DNA of 61,625 nt from an uncultured Lachnospiraceae bacterium (GTDB lineage Bacteria > Bacillota > Clostridia > Lachnospirales > Lachnospiraceae), in contig CAJUBR010000008.1 of NCBI GenBank assembly GCA_910584695.1, forward strand, positions 1-61,625, given 5' to 3'. The notes below the pieces were generated by a model. It was given only the letters and a program-made list of their open reading frames with translations. It had not been told where the DNA came from and ran no database searches. The translations under genes were made by a program, and so were the position numbers. Position 1 is the first letter of the stretch. Every line of letters starts with the position of its first letter. Positions 16,347 through 25,408 of this stretch are shown in pieces.

Positions 16347-17231
16347 ATGAAAAGTTTTTTGTCAAGAGTAGCGTGGGTTATCATTTTTTTTGGTCTTATA
16401 TTAGGGTATATGGGAGTTTCCGACTGTTATCATAACAGTAAAACACCGATGGATTATGATGCTCTTAAAGAATCAGATATTCAAAATGGGGTGATTATTG
16501 AGGGAGACCTTCATGCGAATATGGGTGCCTTTCAGGAGAGTTATACTACAACAAACGGTGTAAAATCAGGAAAGTCCAAATACAGCTATGTGATTCCCAT
16601 TGGAGAGAAGCGGTATATGGGTCTGGAAAACAATACAGATGCGATGTATACTTCTTTAGAACAACAGGCTCAAATGACATACAGTTATCTGTTAGGGGAG
16701 AGTGCAACAGAACCGGTAACGGTTCATTTTAAGGGCAGAGTGAAGAAGATGAGCAATGAAACTATGGGATATTTTAAGAGTTATATGCTTGACTTTGGTT
16801 TTGAACAATCGGAAGTGGACAGCTATTTATTGAATTATTATATTCAGTGTGAAAATTACGATAGTTGGCAGACGGAACTAATGATTGGCGTGATTCTGCT
16901 AGTAATTGGTGGTGCAATGCTGATTCTTCCACTTCTTGTAATCCGTAGAAAAAATGCGGCTGCTAATACGGGCCTTTCCGGTGTCGGAACTGTGATTTCG
17001 GATTCTTTAGATAATGACATGGAAGGTTTCCAAACAGATTCCAATCCGGCTGTGAGTGCATTTCAGATGTCTTCGGATGATAAGTCTGATGAACTGCATA
17101 TAGAGAGTTTTGAAAATCAAACATTTGAACACAGTGATATGGAAAACCTCTATGAGACAAATAACAGTTCTTTCGGGAGTGGACTGGGAGAAGGAATGTT
17201 AGATGATGATTCGTCTTACCATGAAAAATAA
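16347..17231 (+). CDS. Two-segment membrane protein with extracytoplasmic domain, function unknown
   Basis: The 294-residue protein has one membrane segment at about 8-26 and a second at about 178-199. Between them lies a domain of about 150 residues that begins 'MDYDAL..SDIQNG..IEGDL', and after the second is a cytoplasmic acidic, Ser/Asn-rich tail of about 95 residues. The 'G-x-I-x-G-D-L' beginning and the two-helix layout resemble uncharacterised Clostridia membrane proteins that follow the pattern DUF6709, but I cannot confirm the family. It stands alone between a promoter and a terminator. SD CAGGAGG is well placed. Confidence 0.7.
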   Translation: MKSFLSRVAWVIIFFGLILGYMGVSDCYHNSKTPMDYDALKESDIQNGVIIEGDLHANMGAFQESYTTTNGVKSGKSKYSYVIPIGEKRYMGLENNTDAMYTSLEQQAQMTYSYLLGESATEPVTVHFKGRVKKMSNETMGYFKSYMLDFGFEQSEVDSYLLNYYIQCENYDSWQTELMIGVILLVIGGAMLILPLLVIRRKNAAANTGLSGVGTVISDSLDNDMEGFQTDSNPAVSAFQMSSDDKSDELHIESFENQTFEHSDMENLYETNNSSFGSGLGEGMLDDDSSYHEK

Positions 17232-17256
17232 AAATTGAAGAGGCTTTATTTTAAGG

Positions 17257-17288
17257 GAGGCTGTCGTAATGCGACAGTCTCTTCTTTT
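17257..17288 (+). terminator. Intrinsic terminator
   Basis: The stem 'gaggctgtcg' / 'cgacagtctc' with loop taatg is followed by ttctttt. It separates the membrane protein gene from deoB. Confidence 0.85.
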
Positions 17289-17406
17289 GGCCGTTTTTAG
17301 GGAAAAGAAAAAGCTGTATAATGACTTTACATGATTATCAAAAAAGGGTTCATAAAACTGCTAAGATATGATATTATCTGTATAAAAGGATTGGAGAGGA
17401 TTTGTT

Positions 17407-18579
17407 ATGTTTCAACGTGTAATATGGATTATTTTAGACAGTGTAGGAATTGGAGAGGCACCGGATGCACAATTGTTTGGAGATGTGGGAGCGGATACAT
17501 TGGGAAATATCATGAAGCAAAGAGGGCATTTAGATCTACCAAATCTGGAAAAGTTAGGTCTGTTTTCCATTGATGATACAAAACTCCCCCCATCTTCGGT
17601 TGTGCCGGTTGGTGCTTATGGCAAAGCAAAAGAATTATCTAACGGAAAGGATACTACTATCGGACATTGGGAAATGATAGGAATTCATACCAAACAGGCG
17701 TTTCCGACCTATCCTGCTGGATTTCCAAAAGAGATTATGGATGAATTTTTGAAACAGACTGGATATAAAGGATATTTAGGCAATCTGGTTGCCAGTGGGA
17801 CACAGATTATCAATGAGCTTGGCAATGAACATATGGATACCGGATACCCTATCATTTATACCTCGGCAGATTCGGTTTTTCAGATTGCAGCCCATGAAGA
17901 GGTAATTTTGTTGCAGGATTTATATAAAATGTGCGAAACGGCAAGGCAGATTCTTTCCGGTGAACATGCAGTAGCAAGAGTCATAGCACGTCCTTTTATA
18001 AAAGAAAATGAAAGATATGTAAGGACTCCTAACCGAAGGGATTTTTCTCTGAAACCTTCTTGCAAAAGTCTTTTGCCGTACTTAAAGGAAGCGGGATACC
18101 GTGTTACGGCAGTGGGAAAGATAGAAGATATCTTTTCAGGTGTGGGAATCGGGGATGCAGTTCATACGAAGAGCAATATGGATGGAATGGATAAGACAGC
18201 CGATTTTATGGAAACCCAGCATAATGGACTGATTTTTACCAATCTGGTAGAATTTGATTCTACGTGGGGACACCGCAGGGATGTGGAGGGGTATGCACAG
18301 GGATTAGAAAATTTTGATCATCGTCTGGGAGAGATTCTTTCAAAGATGAAGGAGGATGATTTACTTATTATCAATGCGGACCATGGCTGTGATCCGACCT
18401 TTAAGGGAACGGATCATACAAGGGAATTTATACCGGTTCTGATGTATCATAAGAAAATGAAGACGGGGGTTGATTTGGGTATATTAGACACATTTGCGGA
18501 TATTGGAGCAACGATAGCGGATAATTTCGGGGTGCAAAAGCTTCCAATTGGAACCAGTCTGAAAAATAAACTCATATAA
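17407..18579 (+). CDS. deoB: Phosphopentomutase
   Basis: DeoB interconverts (deoxy)ribose-1-phosphate and (deoxy)ribose-5-phosphate in nucleoside catabolism. The 390-residue protein has the alkaline-phosphatase-fold metal motifs: 'ILDSVGIGEAPDA' near the N-terminus with the metal-binding Asp, 'ADTLGN', the central 'GKDTTIGHWEM' with the phosphorylated threonine, and the C-terminal 'ADHGCDPT...TDHTREF.P'. Length is typical. It heads a cluster with pdp, dacF and, further on, punA, an arrangement related to the B. subtilis drm-pupG-dacF operon. Confidence 0.97.
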   Translation: MFQRVIWIILDSVGIGEAPDAQLFGDVGADTLGNIMKQRGHLDLPNLEKLGLFSIDDTKLPPSSVVPVGAYGKAKELSNGKDTTIGHWEMIGIHTKQAFPTYPAGFPKEIMDEFLKQTGYKGYLGNLVASGTQIINELGNEHMDTGYPIIYTSADSVFQIAAHEEVILLQDLYKMCETARQILSGEHAVARVIARPFIKENERYVRTPNRRDFSLKPSCKSLLPYLKEAGYRVTAVGKIEDIFSGVGIGDAVHTKSNMDGMDKTADFMETQHNGLIFTNLVEFDSTWGHRRDVEGYAQGLENFDHRLGEILSKMKEDDLLIINADHGCDPTFKGTDHTREFIPVLMYHKKMKTGVDLGILDTFADIGATIADNFGVQKLPIGTSLKNKLI

Positions 18580-18634
18580 TACTAAAGGCGTTCGGTAATG
18601 AAAGACGAATCTGTAACGACAGAGGGGGTAAAAG

Positions 18635-19987
18635 ATGAATACGTATGATCTGATCATGAAGAAACGAGAGGGCAGTGTTCTTACAAGAGAAGAAATCAAC
18701 TATCTGGTAGATGGATTTACAAATGGACAGATTCCGGATTATCAGATGGCAGCATTTTTGATGGCAGTTTTTTTCAGAGGAATGAATTACGAAGAGACGG
18801 CAACATTGACAATGGCTATGGCAGACAGTGGTGAATGTCTTGATTTATCCGGAATAGAGGGGATCAAAGTAGATAAGCATTCTACCGGAGGGGTTGGAGA
18901 TAAGACCAGCCTGATCGTCGGTCCTATATTGGCAAGTCTGGGTGTACCGGTAGCAAAAATGAGTGGAAGAGGTCTTGGTCACACTGGGGGAACTATCGAC
19001 AAATTAGAAGGGATACCGGGATTTAGGACCAGTATTTCCAAATCGGATTTTATAAAACAGGTCAACCGGATAAAGCTTGCCATTGTGGGGCAGACGGCAA
19101 ATCTTGCTCCGGCAGACAAAAAGATATATGCATTAAGAGATGTAACTGCAACCGTGGATAATATTTCGCTGATTGCAGCGAGTATTATGAGCAAAAAACT
19201 GGCTGCCGGAGCCGATGCGATCGTGTTGGATGTAAAAGTCGGAACGGGGGCATTTATGAAAACTCTGGAGGATGCAAGAGAACTGGCAAGGACAATGGTT
19301 GCCATCGGAACAATGGCAGGGCGGAATACAACAGCCGTGATTTCCGATATGAATGAGCCTTTGGGGAATGCGGTAGGGAACATTTTAGAAATAGAAGAAG
19401 CAATTGAATGCCTGAAGGGAAATGGTGAAAAACGATTGATGAAAGTTTCCAAGGTGCTTGCCTGTCATATGCTGCTTGCCGCTCAAAAAGCATACTCAAT
19501 CGACGAAGCTGATAAAATGGTAGAAGAAGTGATATCTTCTGGCAGGGCATTTGAGAAGATGAAGGAATTTGTGGCAGCCCAGGGAGGGGATACGGGTTAT
19601 CTGGAAAATACTGAACGTTTTAACAAAGCCACTCTTTTGGCTGTAGTAACCGGAAAGGATCTTTTACAGGCAAAGGAACCGTTTAAAAAACAGAATCAGG
19701 CATATCTTTTTGCCTGCAATAATCAGGAAATCGGAATGGCTTCTATGATTCTCGGTGGAGGAAGACAGACCAAGGACAGTAAGCTGGATTTAACAGTGGG
19801 AATCTGTCTGAAAAAACATCTGGGTGATTTGATAAAGGAACAGGAAGAAATTGCAGTTTTGTATGGAAATGATGTCCACAAACTGAAAGAAGCGAAAAAA
19901 CGCTTTATAAATGCTTATACATTATCGGAAAAAGAACATTTTTCAAACAAAATGATATATGAGATTATTGCAAAAAAAGACCTGTAA
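18635..19987 (+). CDS. pdp: Pyrimidine-nucleoside phosphorylase
   Basis: Cleaves uridine, thymidine and deoxyuridine to the base and pentose-1-phosphate, which DeoB then handles. The 450-residue protein shows 'DGFTNGQIPDYQMAAFLMA', the phosphate-binding 'KHSTGGVGDKTS', 'SGRGLGHTGGTIDKLE' and 'LDVKVGTGAFMKT'. The C-terminal PYNP domain is present and length is standard. SD GAGGGGG lies 7-8 nt upstream. It follows deoB by 55 nt, so cotranscription is likely. Confidence 0.96.
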   Translation: MNTYDLIMKKREGSVLTREEINYLVDGFTNGQIPDYQMAAFLMAVFFRGMNYEETATLTMAMADSGECLDLSGIEGIKVDKHSTGGVGDKTSLIVGPILASLGVPVAKMSGRGLGHTGGTIDKLEGIPGFRTSISKSDFIKQVNRIKLAIVGQTANLAPADKKIYALRDVTATVDNISLIAASIMSKKLAAGADAIVLDVKVGTGAFMKTLEDARELARTMVAIGTMAGRNTTAVISDMNEPLGNAVGNILEIEEAIECLKGNGEKRLMKVSKVLACHMLLAAQKAYSIDEADKMVEEVISSGRAFEKMKEFVAAQGGDTGYLENTERFNKATLLAVVTGKDLLQAKEPFKKQNQAYLFACNNQEIGMASMILGGGRQTKDSKLDLTVGICLKKHLGDLIKEQEEIAVLYGNDVHKLKEAKKRFINAYTLSEKEHFSNKMIYEIIAKKDL

Positions 19988-20047
19988 CATGTATAATTCT
20001 GTATTTTTTTAATAAACTGAAAGAAAGAGAGTAGCAGGTAGTTTTCA

Positions 20048-21295
20048 GTGAAAAGGAAAATTGCAATTGGAATGATAATAGTGTTGATGATCAGTTTGAT
20101 TCCGGGTTATACTTTGTATGGGACCGAAACCGGCACGGAGGAGAGTCAAACGGAGTCTGAAGAGGATTCAAAAACACAAACGGAATCCGGTAATGGTCAG
20201 GCAGCAGCAGCGTTAGATATCGAATCCCCATCAGCATTATTGATGGAACTAAACAGTGGTCAGGTTTTATATGAAAAAGATGCAGATACAGCAAGGAGAC
20301 CTGCTTCCGTTACCAAAATTATGACGATGCTGCTGGCATTTGAAGCAATTGATGCAGGAAAATTCAAATTAGAAGACAAGATAACCGTTTCGGAGCATGC
20401 TGCTGGTATGGGTGGAAGTCAGGTCTATCTGGAGGTCGGGGAAACCCAGACAGTAGAAGATATGTTAAAATGCATGATTGTATCATCCGCAAATGATGCG
20501 GCTGTAGCAATGGGGGAAGCGATTGCCGGAAGCGAAACTGGTTTTGCTGCTATGATGAATGAAAAAGCAAAGGAACTTGGAATGAAAAATACCCACTTTG
20601 AAAATGCTTGTGGATTGGAGGCAGAAGGACATTTAATGAGTGCCAGGGATATCGCAATCCTATCCAGGGAATTACTATTAAGGCATCCGGAGGTAACGAA
20701 ATATACGACCATATGGATGGATACCATTACGCATAAAACAAAAAAAGGGGAAACGGAATTTGGTCTGGCAAATACGAACAAATTTCTCAAAAAATACGAG
20801 GGTGCAAATGGCTTAAAAACCGGTTATACCTCCGCTGCTGGTTTTTCCATGTCAGCAACAGCTACTAGGAACGGAACCACCTTGATTGCTGTCATTATGG
20901 GATCTAAGACAAAAGATATCCGCTATTCTGATGCGGCGAAGCTTTTGGACTACGGGTTTGCAAATTGCAGTATTTATAAGGACAATAAGGTACTGGATGG
21001 GAAAAATCAGCTCAGTCTGCAAAATGGTGTTAAAGATAAGATAACAGTTGAGACAAGGGGCGATTTCAATTATGTATTTATCGGAAACAAAACCACGGAT
21101 GATATTACAAAGGAGCTTATTATGGTAAAGGAGAGTGCACCAGTTAAAAAAGGTGAGGTTGTGGCAAAAATGGAATACTCTCAGGCAGGAACTGTGTTAG
21201 GCAGTATAGAAATTATAGCAGCAGAATCCGTTGAAGAACAAAAATATCATCACGCTTTAGAACGGTTGTTTCAGCAATATATCAATATTTATTAG
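20048..21295 (+). CDS. dacF: D-alanyl-D-alanine carboxypeptidase DacF-type (S11 family)
   Basis: Secreted serine carboxypeptidase acting on peptidoglycan, 415 residues. A signal peptide covers about 1-25, followed by an acidic Ser/Thr/Glu-rich linker (26-55). The catalytic motifs are S87-V-T-K90, S147-A-N149 and K257-T-G259, and the C-terminus is the PBP5-like beta domain. The start is GTG 20048. Its place after deoB and a nucleoside phosphorylase is the same as dacF in B. subtilis, where it is made in the forespore and sets the degree of cortex cross-linking. Confidence 0.9.
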   Translation: MKRKIAIGMIIVLMISLIPGYTLYGTETGTEESQTESEEDSKTQTESGNGQAAAALDIESPSALLMELNSGQVLYEKDADTARRPASVTKIMTMLLAFEAIDAGKFKLEDKITVSEHAAGMGGSQVYLEVGETQTVEDMLKCMIVSSANDAAVAMGEAIAGSETGFAAMMNEKAKELGMKNTHFENACGLEAEGHLMSARDIAILSRELLLRHPEVTKYTTIWMDTITHKTKKGETEFGLANTNKFLKKYEGANGLKTGYTSAAGFSMSATATRNGTTLIAVIMGSKTKDIRYSDAAKLLDYGFANCSIYKDNKVLDGKNQLSLQNGVKDKITVETRGDFNYVFIGNKTTDDITKELIMVKESAPVKKGEVVAKMEYSQAGTVLGSIEIIAAESVEEQKYHHALERLFQQYINIY

Positions 21296-21311
21296 AATGA
21301 AGGAGCTACAA

Positions 21312-22214
21312 ATGAATTTATGCTTGAATATCCTATGGATTCTTAGTATACTTATGAGTGTATGTCTTATTGTGATTTGTATCATCAGTTATATTGAAAA
21401 TCGCAAATTAGTCATAACCAGATACCAAATTCATGATGTTTCCCTTCCGAAAGCTTTTCAGGGATTTCATATTGTACAGCTTTCAGACCTGCACAATGCG
21501 GCATTTGGTGAACAGAATGAAGAATTAATTGGAAAAATTAAAGATTTGCAGCCTGATGTCATTTTGATAACGGGAGATATGATAATTGGAAAACCGGGAA
21601 AAGATGTTACTTTTGCAGCGGATACCATGAATGCTTTGACCGGGATTGCACCGGTATATTTTAGTATGGGAAACCACGAATTGCGGGCAAGTATCTATAC
21701 GGATACGTATCAGGATATGTGGGAATCCTTTGAAATGCGTTTATCACCGGCGATTCATATATTGAGAGATCAGGAAACAATATTGGAAAAAGATGCCTCA
21801 AGGATTCATTTATATGGACTTAGTCTGACTCCTATGCTTTACAAGCGGATGGTTCGTACTCCAATGTCCGAGAACTATCTTACATCTTTATTTGGAGTTT
21901 GTGACCATCAGGAATATCATATTTTCATGGCTCATAATCCGGATTATTTTAAAGAGTATGCAGATTGGGGAGCAAACCTGACCTTTTCAGGGCATGTTCA
22001 TGGTGGTATGATCCGTTTACCACTGTTAGGGGGTGCACTGTCACCGATGATTCGTTTTTTTCCAATATATGATAAGGGATTATTTGAATATTCAAATAAA
22101 TACATGGTTTTAAGCGGGGGATTGGGCAATCATACATTCAAATTCCGTGTGAATAATCTACCGGAAATTATATCAGTTACGCTGAATCAACCCCCTGCTA
22201 AAGGCAGGAATTAA
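21312..22214 (+). CDS. Metallophosphoesterase, YkuE/YaeI type
   Basis: The 300-residue protein has one N-terminal membrane segment and a calcineurin-like phosphoesterase domain. The metal motifs are 'QLSDLHN', 'ITGDMI', 'SMGNHE' and 'FSGHVHGG'. Relatives such as YkuE are membrane- or wall-associated phosphodiesterases of unclear substrate, some hydrolysing UDP-diacylglucosamine-like lipids. ATG 21312 is preferred to ATG 21297 because AGGAG (21301-21305) lies between them with 6-nt spacing. It begins 16 nt after dacF and is surrounded by wall genes. Confidence 0.88.
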   Translation: MNLCLNILWILSILMSVCLIVICIISYIENRKLVITRYQIHDVSLPKAFQGFHIVQLSDLHNAAFGEQNEELIGKIKDLQPDVILITGDMIIGKPGKDVTFAADTMNALTGIAPVYFSMGNHELRASIYTDTYQDMWESFEMRLSPAIHILRDQETILEKDASRIHLYGLSLTPMLYKRMVRTPMSENYLTSLFGVCDHQEYHIFMAHNPDYFKEYADWGANLTFSGHVHGGMIRLPLLGGALSPMIRFFPIYDKGLFEYSNKYMVLSGGLGNHTFKFRVNNLPEIISVTLNQPPAKGRN

Positions 22215-22236
22215 GAAATAATTTAGGAGTGCTTAA

Positions 22237-24528
22237 ATGAACGATAAGAAGAAAAATGTTGAAATGAAGCCGGAAGATCATAAAAAGGTATCACAAACTT
22301 TAGATAGTGAAGAAATTACCGATTTTGACGAAATGCGTAAAAAAGAAGATATAAAGAAAGAGTCAAATGACGGAGATTCCGATACCGGAAAGGATATTAT
22401 AAAAGGTTCTAAATCAACAAATGAAGAGAAAAATATCGGTGAAATTGCAGATGAAACAAAATCTGCAAAAGAAGAGCCGGTAAAAGAGAAAAAAGAAGAA
22501 GTAAAAAAAGAGTCAAAGAAAAAATCCCAGCAGGGAGATAAGACAGAGCCAAAAAAAGAAACGGATCAAGCTTCCGTTCCGGTTCAAAAGTCTGATAAAA
22601 AAATCAAAGATGATAAGAATATAAAGTCAGAAACAGCTTCCCCAAAACCAGAGGAACCGAAAAAGGAAGAAGATTCTTCAAAGAAAAAGGGTTCTTCAAA
22701 GAAAGAAGAATTGCCAAAGAAAAAAGGTTCTTCAAAAAAAGAGGATTCGTTAAAGAAAGAACTGGAACCGGAAGCAGCAAAACAAAGTAAAAATTCTGCA
22801 GAGGGTGACGCTGCACAAAAGGAAAATACAAAAAAGCACGCAGATGATAGAGCAGTTTCCAAAAAGGAGGTTCAGTCCAAAGAGGAAGTAAAGAAAAATA
22901 CAAAAGGAAAACCGAAGGAAAAGGAAGATGCCAATAAAGCAATTCCACAGAGTAAAAAGATAGCAGATGCAAAAACGGCAATGACGGTTTCCCCCAAAAA
23001 TGCAGAAGCAGAAAATAAACAAAAGGGATTCCAGTTCAGAAAAGAAAAGACAAAGAATAAAAAAATACTATGGATCACACTTGGTGTAATTGCAGGTATT
23101 TTACTGATTGCATATTTTACAGGATTTATTTATTTTTCAGGGCATTTTTATCAGAGTGCAGCAATTAACGGTATCGATGTTTCTGATATGAATCGGGAAA
23201 GTGCAAAACAGACACTTGATTATTTTTACAAAAATTATGTATTGACATTGAAAACAATTGACGGGGAAGAAATACCAATTAAAGGAAAAGATATTTCCAT
23301 GCAGATTGCCTTACAGGATGAATTTTCTTCCTGTTTTAAACAGCAAAAGGCTTATTTATGGTTTATAAACATGTTTAAGCACTATGATTTTAACATTGGA
23401 GCAGATACAGCATGGGATTCTTCTGCACTTTCAGATACGTTTAAATCAATGAAAATTTTAAATAAAAAAAGCATGACGGCTCCGAAAGATGCCTATGTGG
23501 GTGTAGAGGATGGTAAGTTTACAATTATCAAAGAAGTAATGGGTAATACCATTAACATAAATCAGTTTAAACAGACAGTAGAAAATGGTCTTACAAATGT
23601 GGTGTCTGAAATAGTATTAAAGGATGAAAATTGTTATGATCTTCCAAAGGTTTATTCTACTGACGATGGAATAAAAAAGGATTTAGAAGCAAAAAATGAA
23701 TTTGCACAAAATGAAATCAAAATTCAGTTGGATGACCTTACGTTAGAACCGGGAATGGAACTTTATGATACCGTGTTAAAAAAAGAGGCAGATGGCTATG
23801 AGGTGTCTAGAAAACTGGTGGAAAAATATGTAAAGTCACTTGCAAAAAAATATGATACATTAGGAGAAGAACGCAATTTTACGACTTCTTTTAATGACAG
23901 GGAAATAAAGATAAACGGAACTGCTTTTGGTTATGAACTGAATCAGGATGAGACAACACAAGCTCTATATGATGCATTAAAAGCAGGTAAGCTGACAACG
24001 GTGGAGGCTGTATTTAATGAAAAAGGATATACATTAAAGGGTGAAAATGATATTGGTGATACTTATATCGAAGTCAACCTTTCGGAGCAGAAAGTATTTG
24101 CTTATAAAAACGGAGAAAAAATTGCAGAAGGAGACTGTGTTTCAGGTAATGAATCAGCAGGACACGGAACCTGTACCGGTCTTTATGCGATTCAGAATAA
24201 ACTGAGTCCTACCGTGCTCCGGGGCGAGAAAAAACCGGTGACAAAGACAACAACAAAGAAGAAAAAAGGCAAAAAGGTGAAGGTGACCACTACAACCTAT
24301 GAGTATGAATACGAGTCTCCGGTTACCTTCTGGATGCAGTTTAACGGCGGAATCGGATTGCACGATGCAGCCGGATGGAGGAGCAGCTATGGCGGCAGCA
24401 TCTATTATTATAACGGTTCTCACGGATGTGTTAACCTTCCGTATAGTTTAGCGGAGACATTGTACAAGAATTATGATATAGGGACTCCGGTAATCGTATA
24501 TTTCTGGGATAATGAAAACCGTCAATAG
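22237..24528 (+). CDS. Membrane-anchored L,D-transpeptidase with long charged cytoplasmic region
   Basis: The 763-residue protein starts with some 275 residues rich in Lys, Glu, Ser and Pro, predicted disordered and cytoplasmic. It contains a degenerate tandem repeat around residues 148-175 (units with 'KKKGSSKKE'). One membrane segment (about 277-300) follows, then a peptidoglycan-binding-type region of the VanW-linked kind and a YkuD catalytic domain from about residue 610. The catalytic motif is 'SHGCVNL' with C731. This enzyme class makes 3-3 cross-links in peptidoglycan. A Lys/Thr-rich insert (about 666-693) interrupts the catalytic domain. It is 23 nt downstream of the phosphoesterase gene. 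Confidence 0.92.
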   Translation: MNDKKKNVEMKPEDHKKVSQTLDSEEITDFDEMRKKEDIKKESNDGDSDTGKDIIKGSKSTNEEKNIGEIADETKSAKEEPVKEKKEEVKKESKKKSQQGDKTEPKKETDQASVPVQKSDKKIKDDKNIKSETASPKPEEPKKEEDSSKKKGSSKKEELPKKKGSSKKEDSLKKELEPEAAKQSKNSAEGDAAQKENTKKHADDRAVSKKEVQSKEEVKKNTKGKPKEKEDANKAIPQSKKIADAKTAMTVSPKNAEAENKQKGFQFRKEKTKNKKILWITLGVIAGILLIAYFTGFIYFSGHFYQSAAINGIDVSDMNRESAKQTLDYFYKNYVLTLKTIDGEEIPIKGKDISMQIALQDEFSSCFKQQKAYLWFINMFKHYDFNIGADTAWDSSALSDTFKSMKILNKKSMTAPKDAYVGVEDGKFTIIKEVMGNTININQFKQTVENGLTNVVSEIVLKDENCYDLPKVYSTDDGIKKDLEAKNEFAQNEIKIQLDDLTLEPGMELYDTVLKKEADGYEVSRKLVEKYVKSLAKKYDTLGEERNFTTSFNDREIKINGTAFGYELNQDETTQALYDALKAGKLTTVEAVFNEKGYTLKGENDIGDTYIEVNLSEQKVFAYKNGEKIAEGDCVSGNESAGHGTCTGLYAIQNKLSPTVLRGEKKPVTKTTTKKKKGKKVKVTTTTYEYEYESPVTFWMQFNGGIGLHDAAGWRSSYGGSIYYYNGSHGCVNLPYSLAETLYKNYDIGTPVIVYFWDNENRQ

Positions 24529-24560
24529 CGGTATTACAATATGACAAGGGGGATGGCAAA

Positions 24561-25382
24561 ATGGGTAAAATTTATGAACGTGTCAGTGATTGTTTGGAAT
24601 GTGTAAGAGAGAAAACGGATTTTATACCGAAGGTTGCCCTTGTTTTGGGATCGGGTCTCGGAGATCTGGCAGAACAGATTGAAATCTCTTCTATTTTAGA
24701 TTATACGGAGATAGAAGGATTTCCTCATTCAACTGTGGCTGGACATAAAGGTCGTTTTGTATTTGGTTATATCGAAAAAACACCTGTTGTGATTATGCAG
24801 GGGCGTGTTCATTATTATGAGGGATATCCCATGGAAGATGTGGTACTGCCGATTCGCCTAATGTATGCCATGGGAGCGGAAATCCTGTTTCTCACCAATG
24901 CGGCGGGTGGACTTTCGGACGGATTTCAATGTGGTGATCTGATGATGATAACGGATCAGATTTCCAGTTTTGTTCCTAATCCATTATTAGGGAAAAATGA
25001 AGAGGAATTCGGAGCCCGTTTCCCGGACATGAGTGAAATCTATCAGAAGGATTTACAGGAAATAATTCGGGCAAGTGCGAAGGAACTGGATATTTCTCTA
25101 AAGGAGGGAATTTATCTTCAGTTTACCGGTCCAAGCTATGAGACTCCGGCAGAGATTCGCATGTGTAAAATGTTAGGTGCATCGGCAGTGGGAATGAGTA
25201 CTGCGGTGGAGGCTATTACTGCAAATCATATGGGGATGAAGATATGTGGTATTTCCTTTATTTCCAATCTTGCCGCAGGAATCAGCAGCAGGAGGCTATG
25301 CCATGAAGAGGTTAAGGACGCAGCAGATGAAGTGGCTCCCAAATTTCAGGCACTTGTAAAACTGGCAGTTTCTAAGATGTGA
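24561..25382 (+). CDS. punA: Purine-nucleoside phosphorylase, PunA/PupG type
   Basis: Phosphorolyses guanosine and inosine type nucleosides to base and pentose-1-phosphate. The 273-residue protein has the trimeric PNP signatures 'LGSGLGDLA' (phosphate loop), 'AGHKGRFV', 'GRVHYYEGY', 'LTNAAGG', 'TGPSYETPAEIRM' and 'VGMSTAVEAI...ANH'. The base-binding 'SFISNLAAGIS' follows; the Asn there fits 6-oxopurine specificity. It overlaps the next gene's longest frame but not its likely start, and with deoB and pdp completes a nucleoside salvage set. Confidence 0.96.
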   Translation: MGKIYERVSDCLECVREKTDFIPKVALVLGSGLGDLAEQIEISSILDYTEIEGFPHSTVAGHKGRFVFGYIEKTPVVIMQGRVHYYEGYPMEDVVLPIRLMYAMGAEILFLTNAAGGLSDGFQCGDLMMITDQISSFVPNPLLGKNEEEFGARFPDMSEIYQKDLQEIIRASAKELDISLKEGIYLQFTGPSYETPAEIRMCKMLGASAVGMSTAVEAITANHMGMKICGISFISNLAAGISSRRLCHEEVKDAADEVAPKFQALVKLAVSKM

Positions 25383-25408
25383 TCCGGAAAAAGGAAGAAG
25401 GTAGACAT

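Noticed and set aside
18979..19550. Two long - strand frames opposite pdp
   Set aside because: Mirror frames of a clearly real, conserved gene; no family match or start signals.
22604..23078. Several long - strand frames opposite the L,D-transpeptidase N-terminus
   Set aside because: They come from the A-rich, Lys/Glu-coding strand and are Phe/Leu/Ser low-complexity shadows without ribosome binding sites.
24229..24315. A frameshift in the L,D-transpeptidase
   Set aside because: The Lys/Thr-rich segment stays in frame and the conserved catalytic motifs continue normally on both sides.
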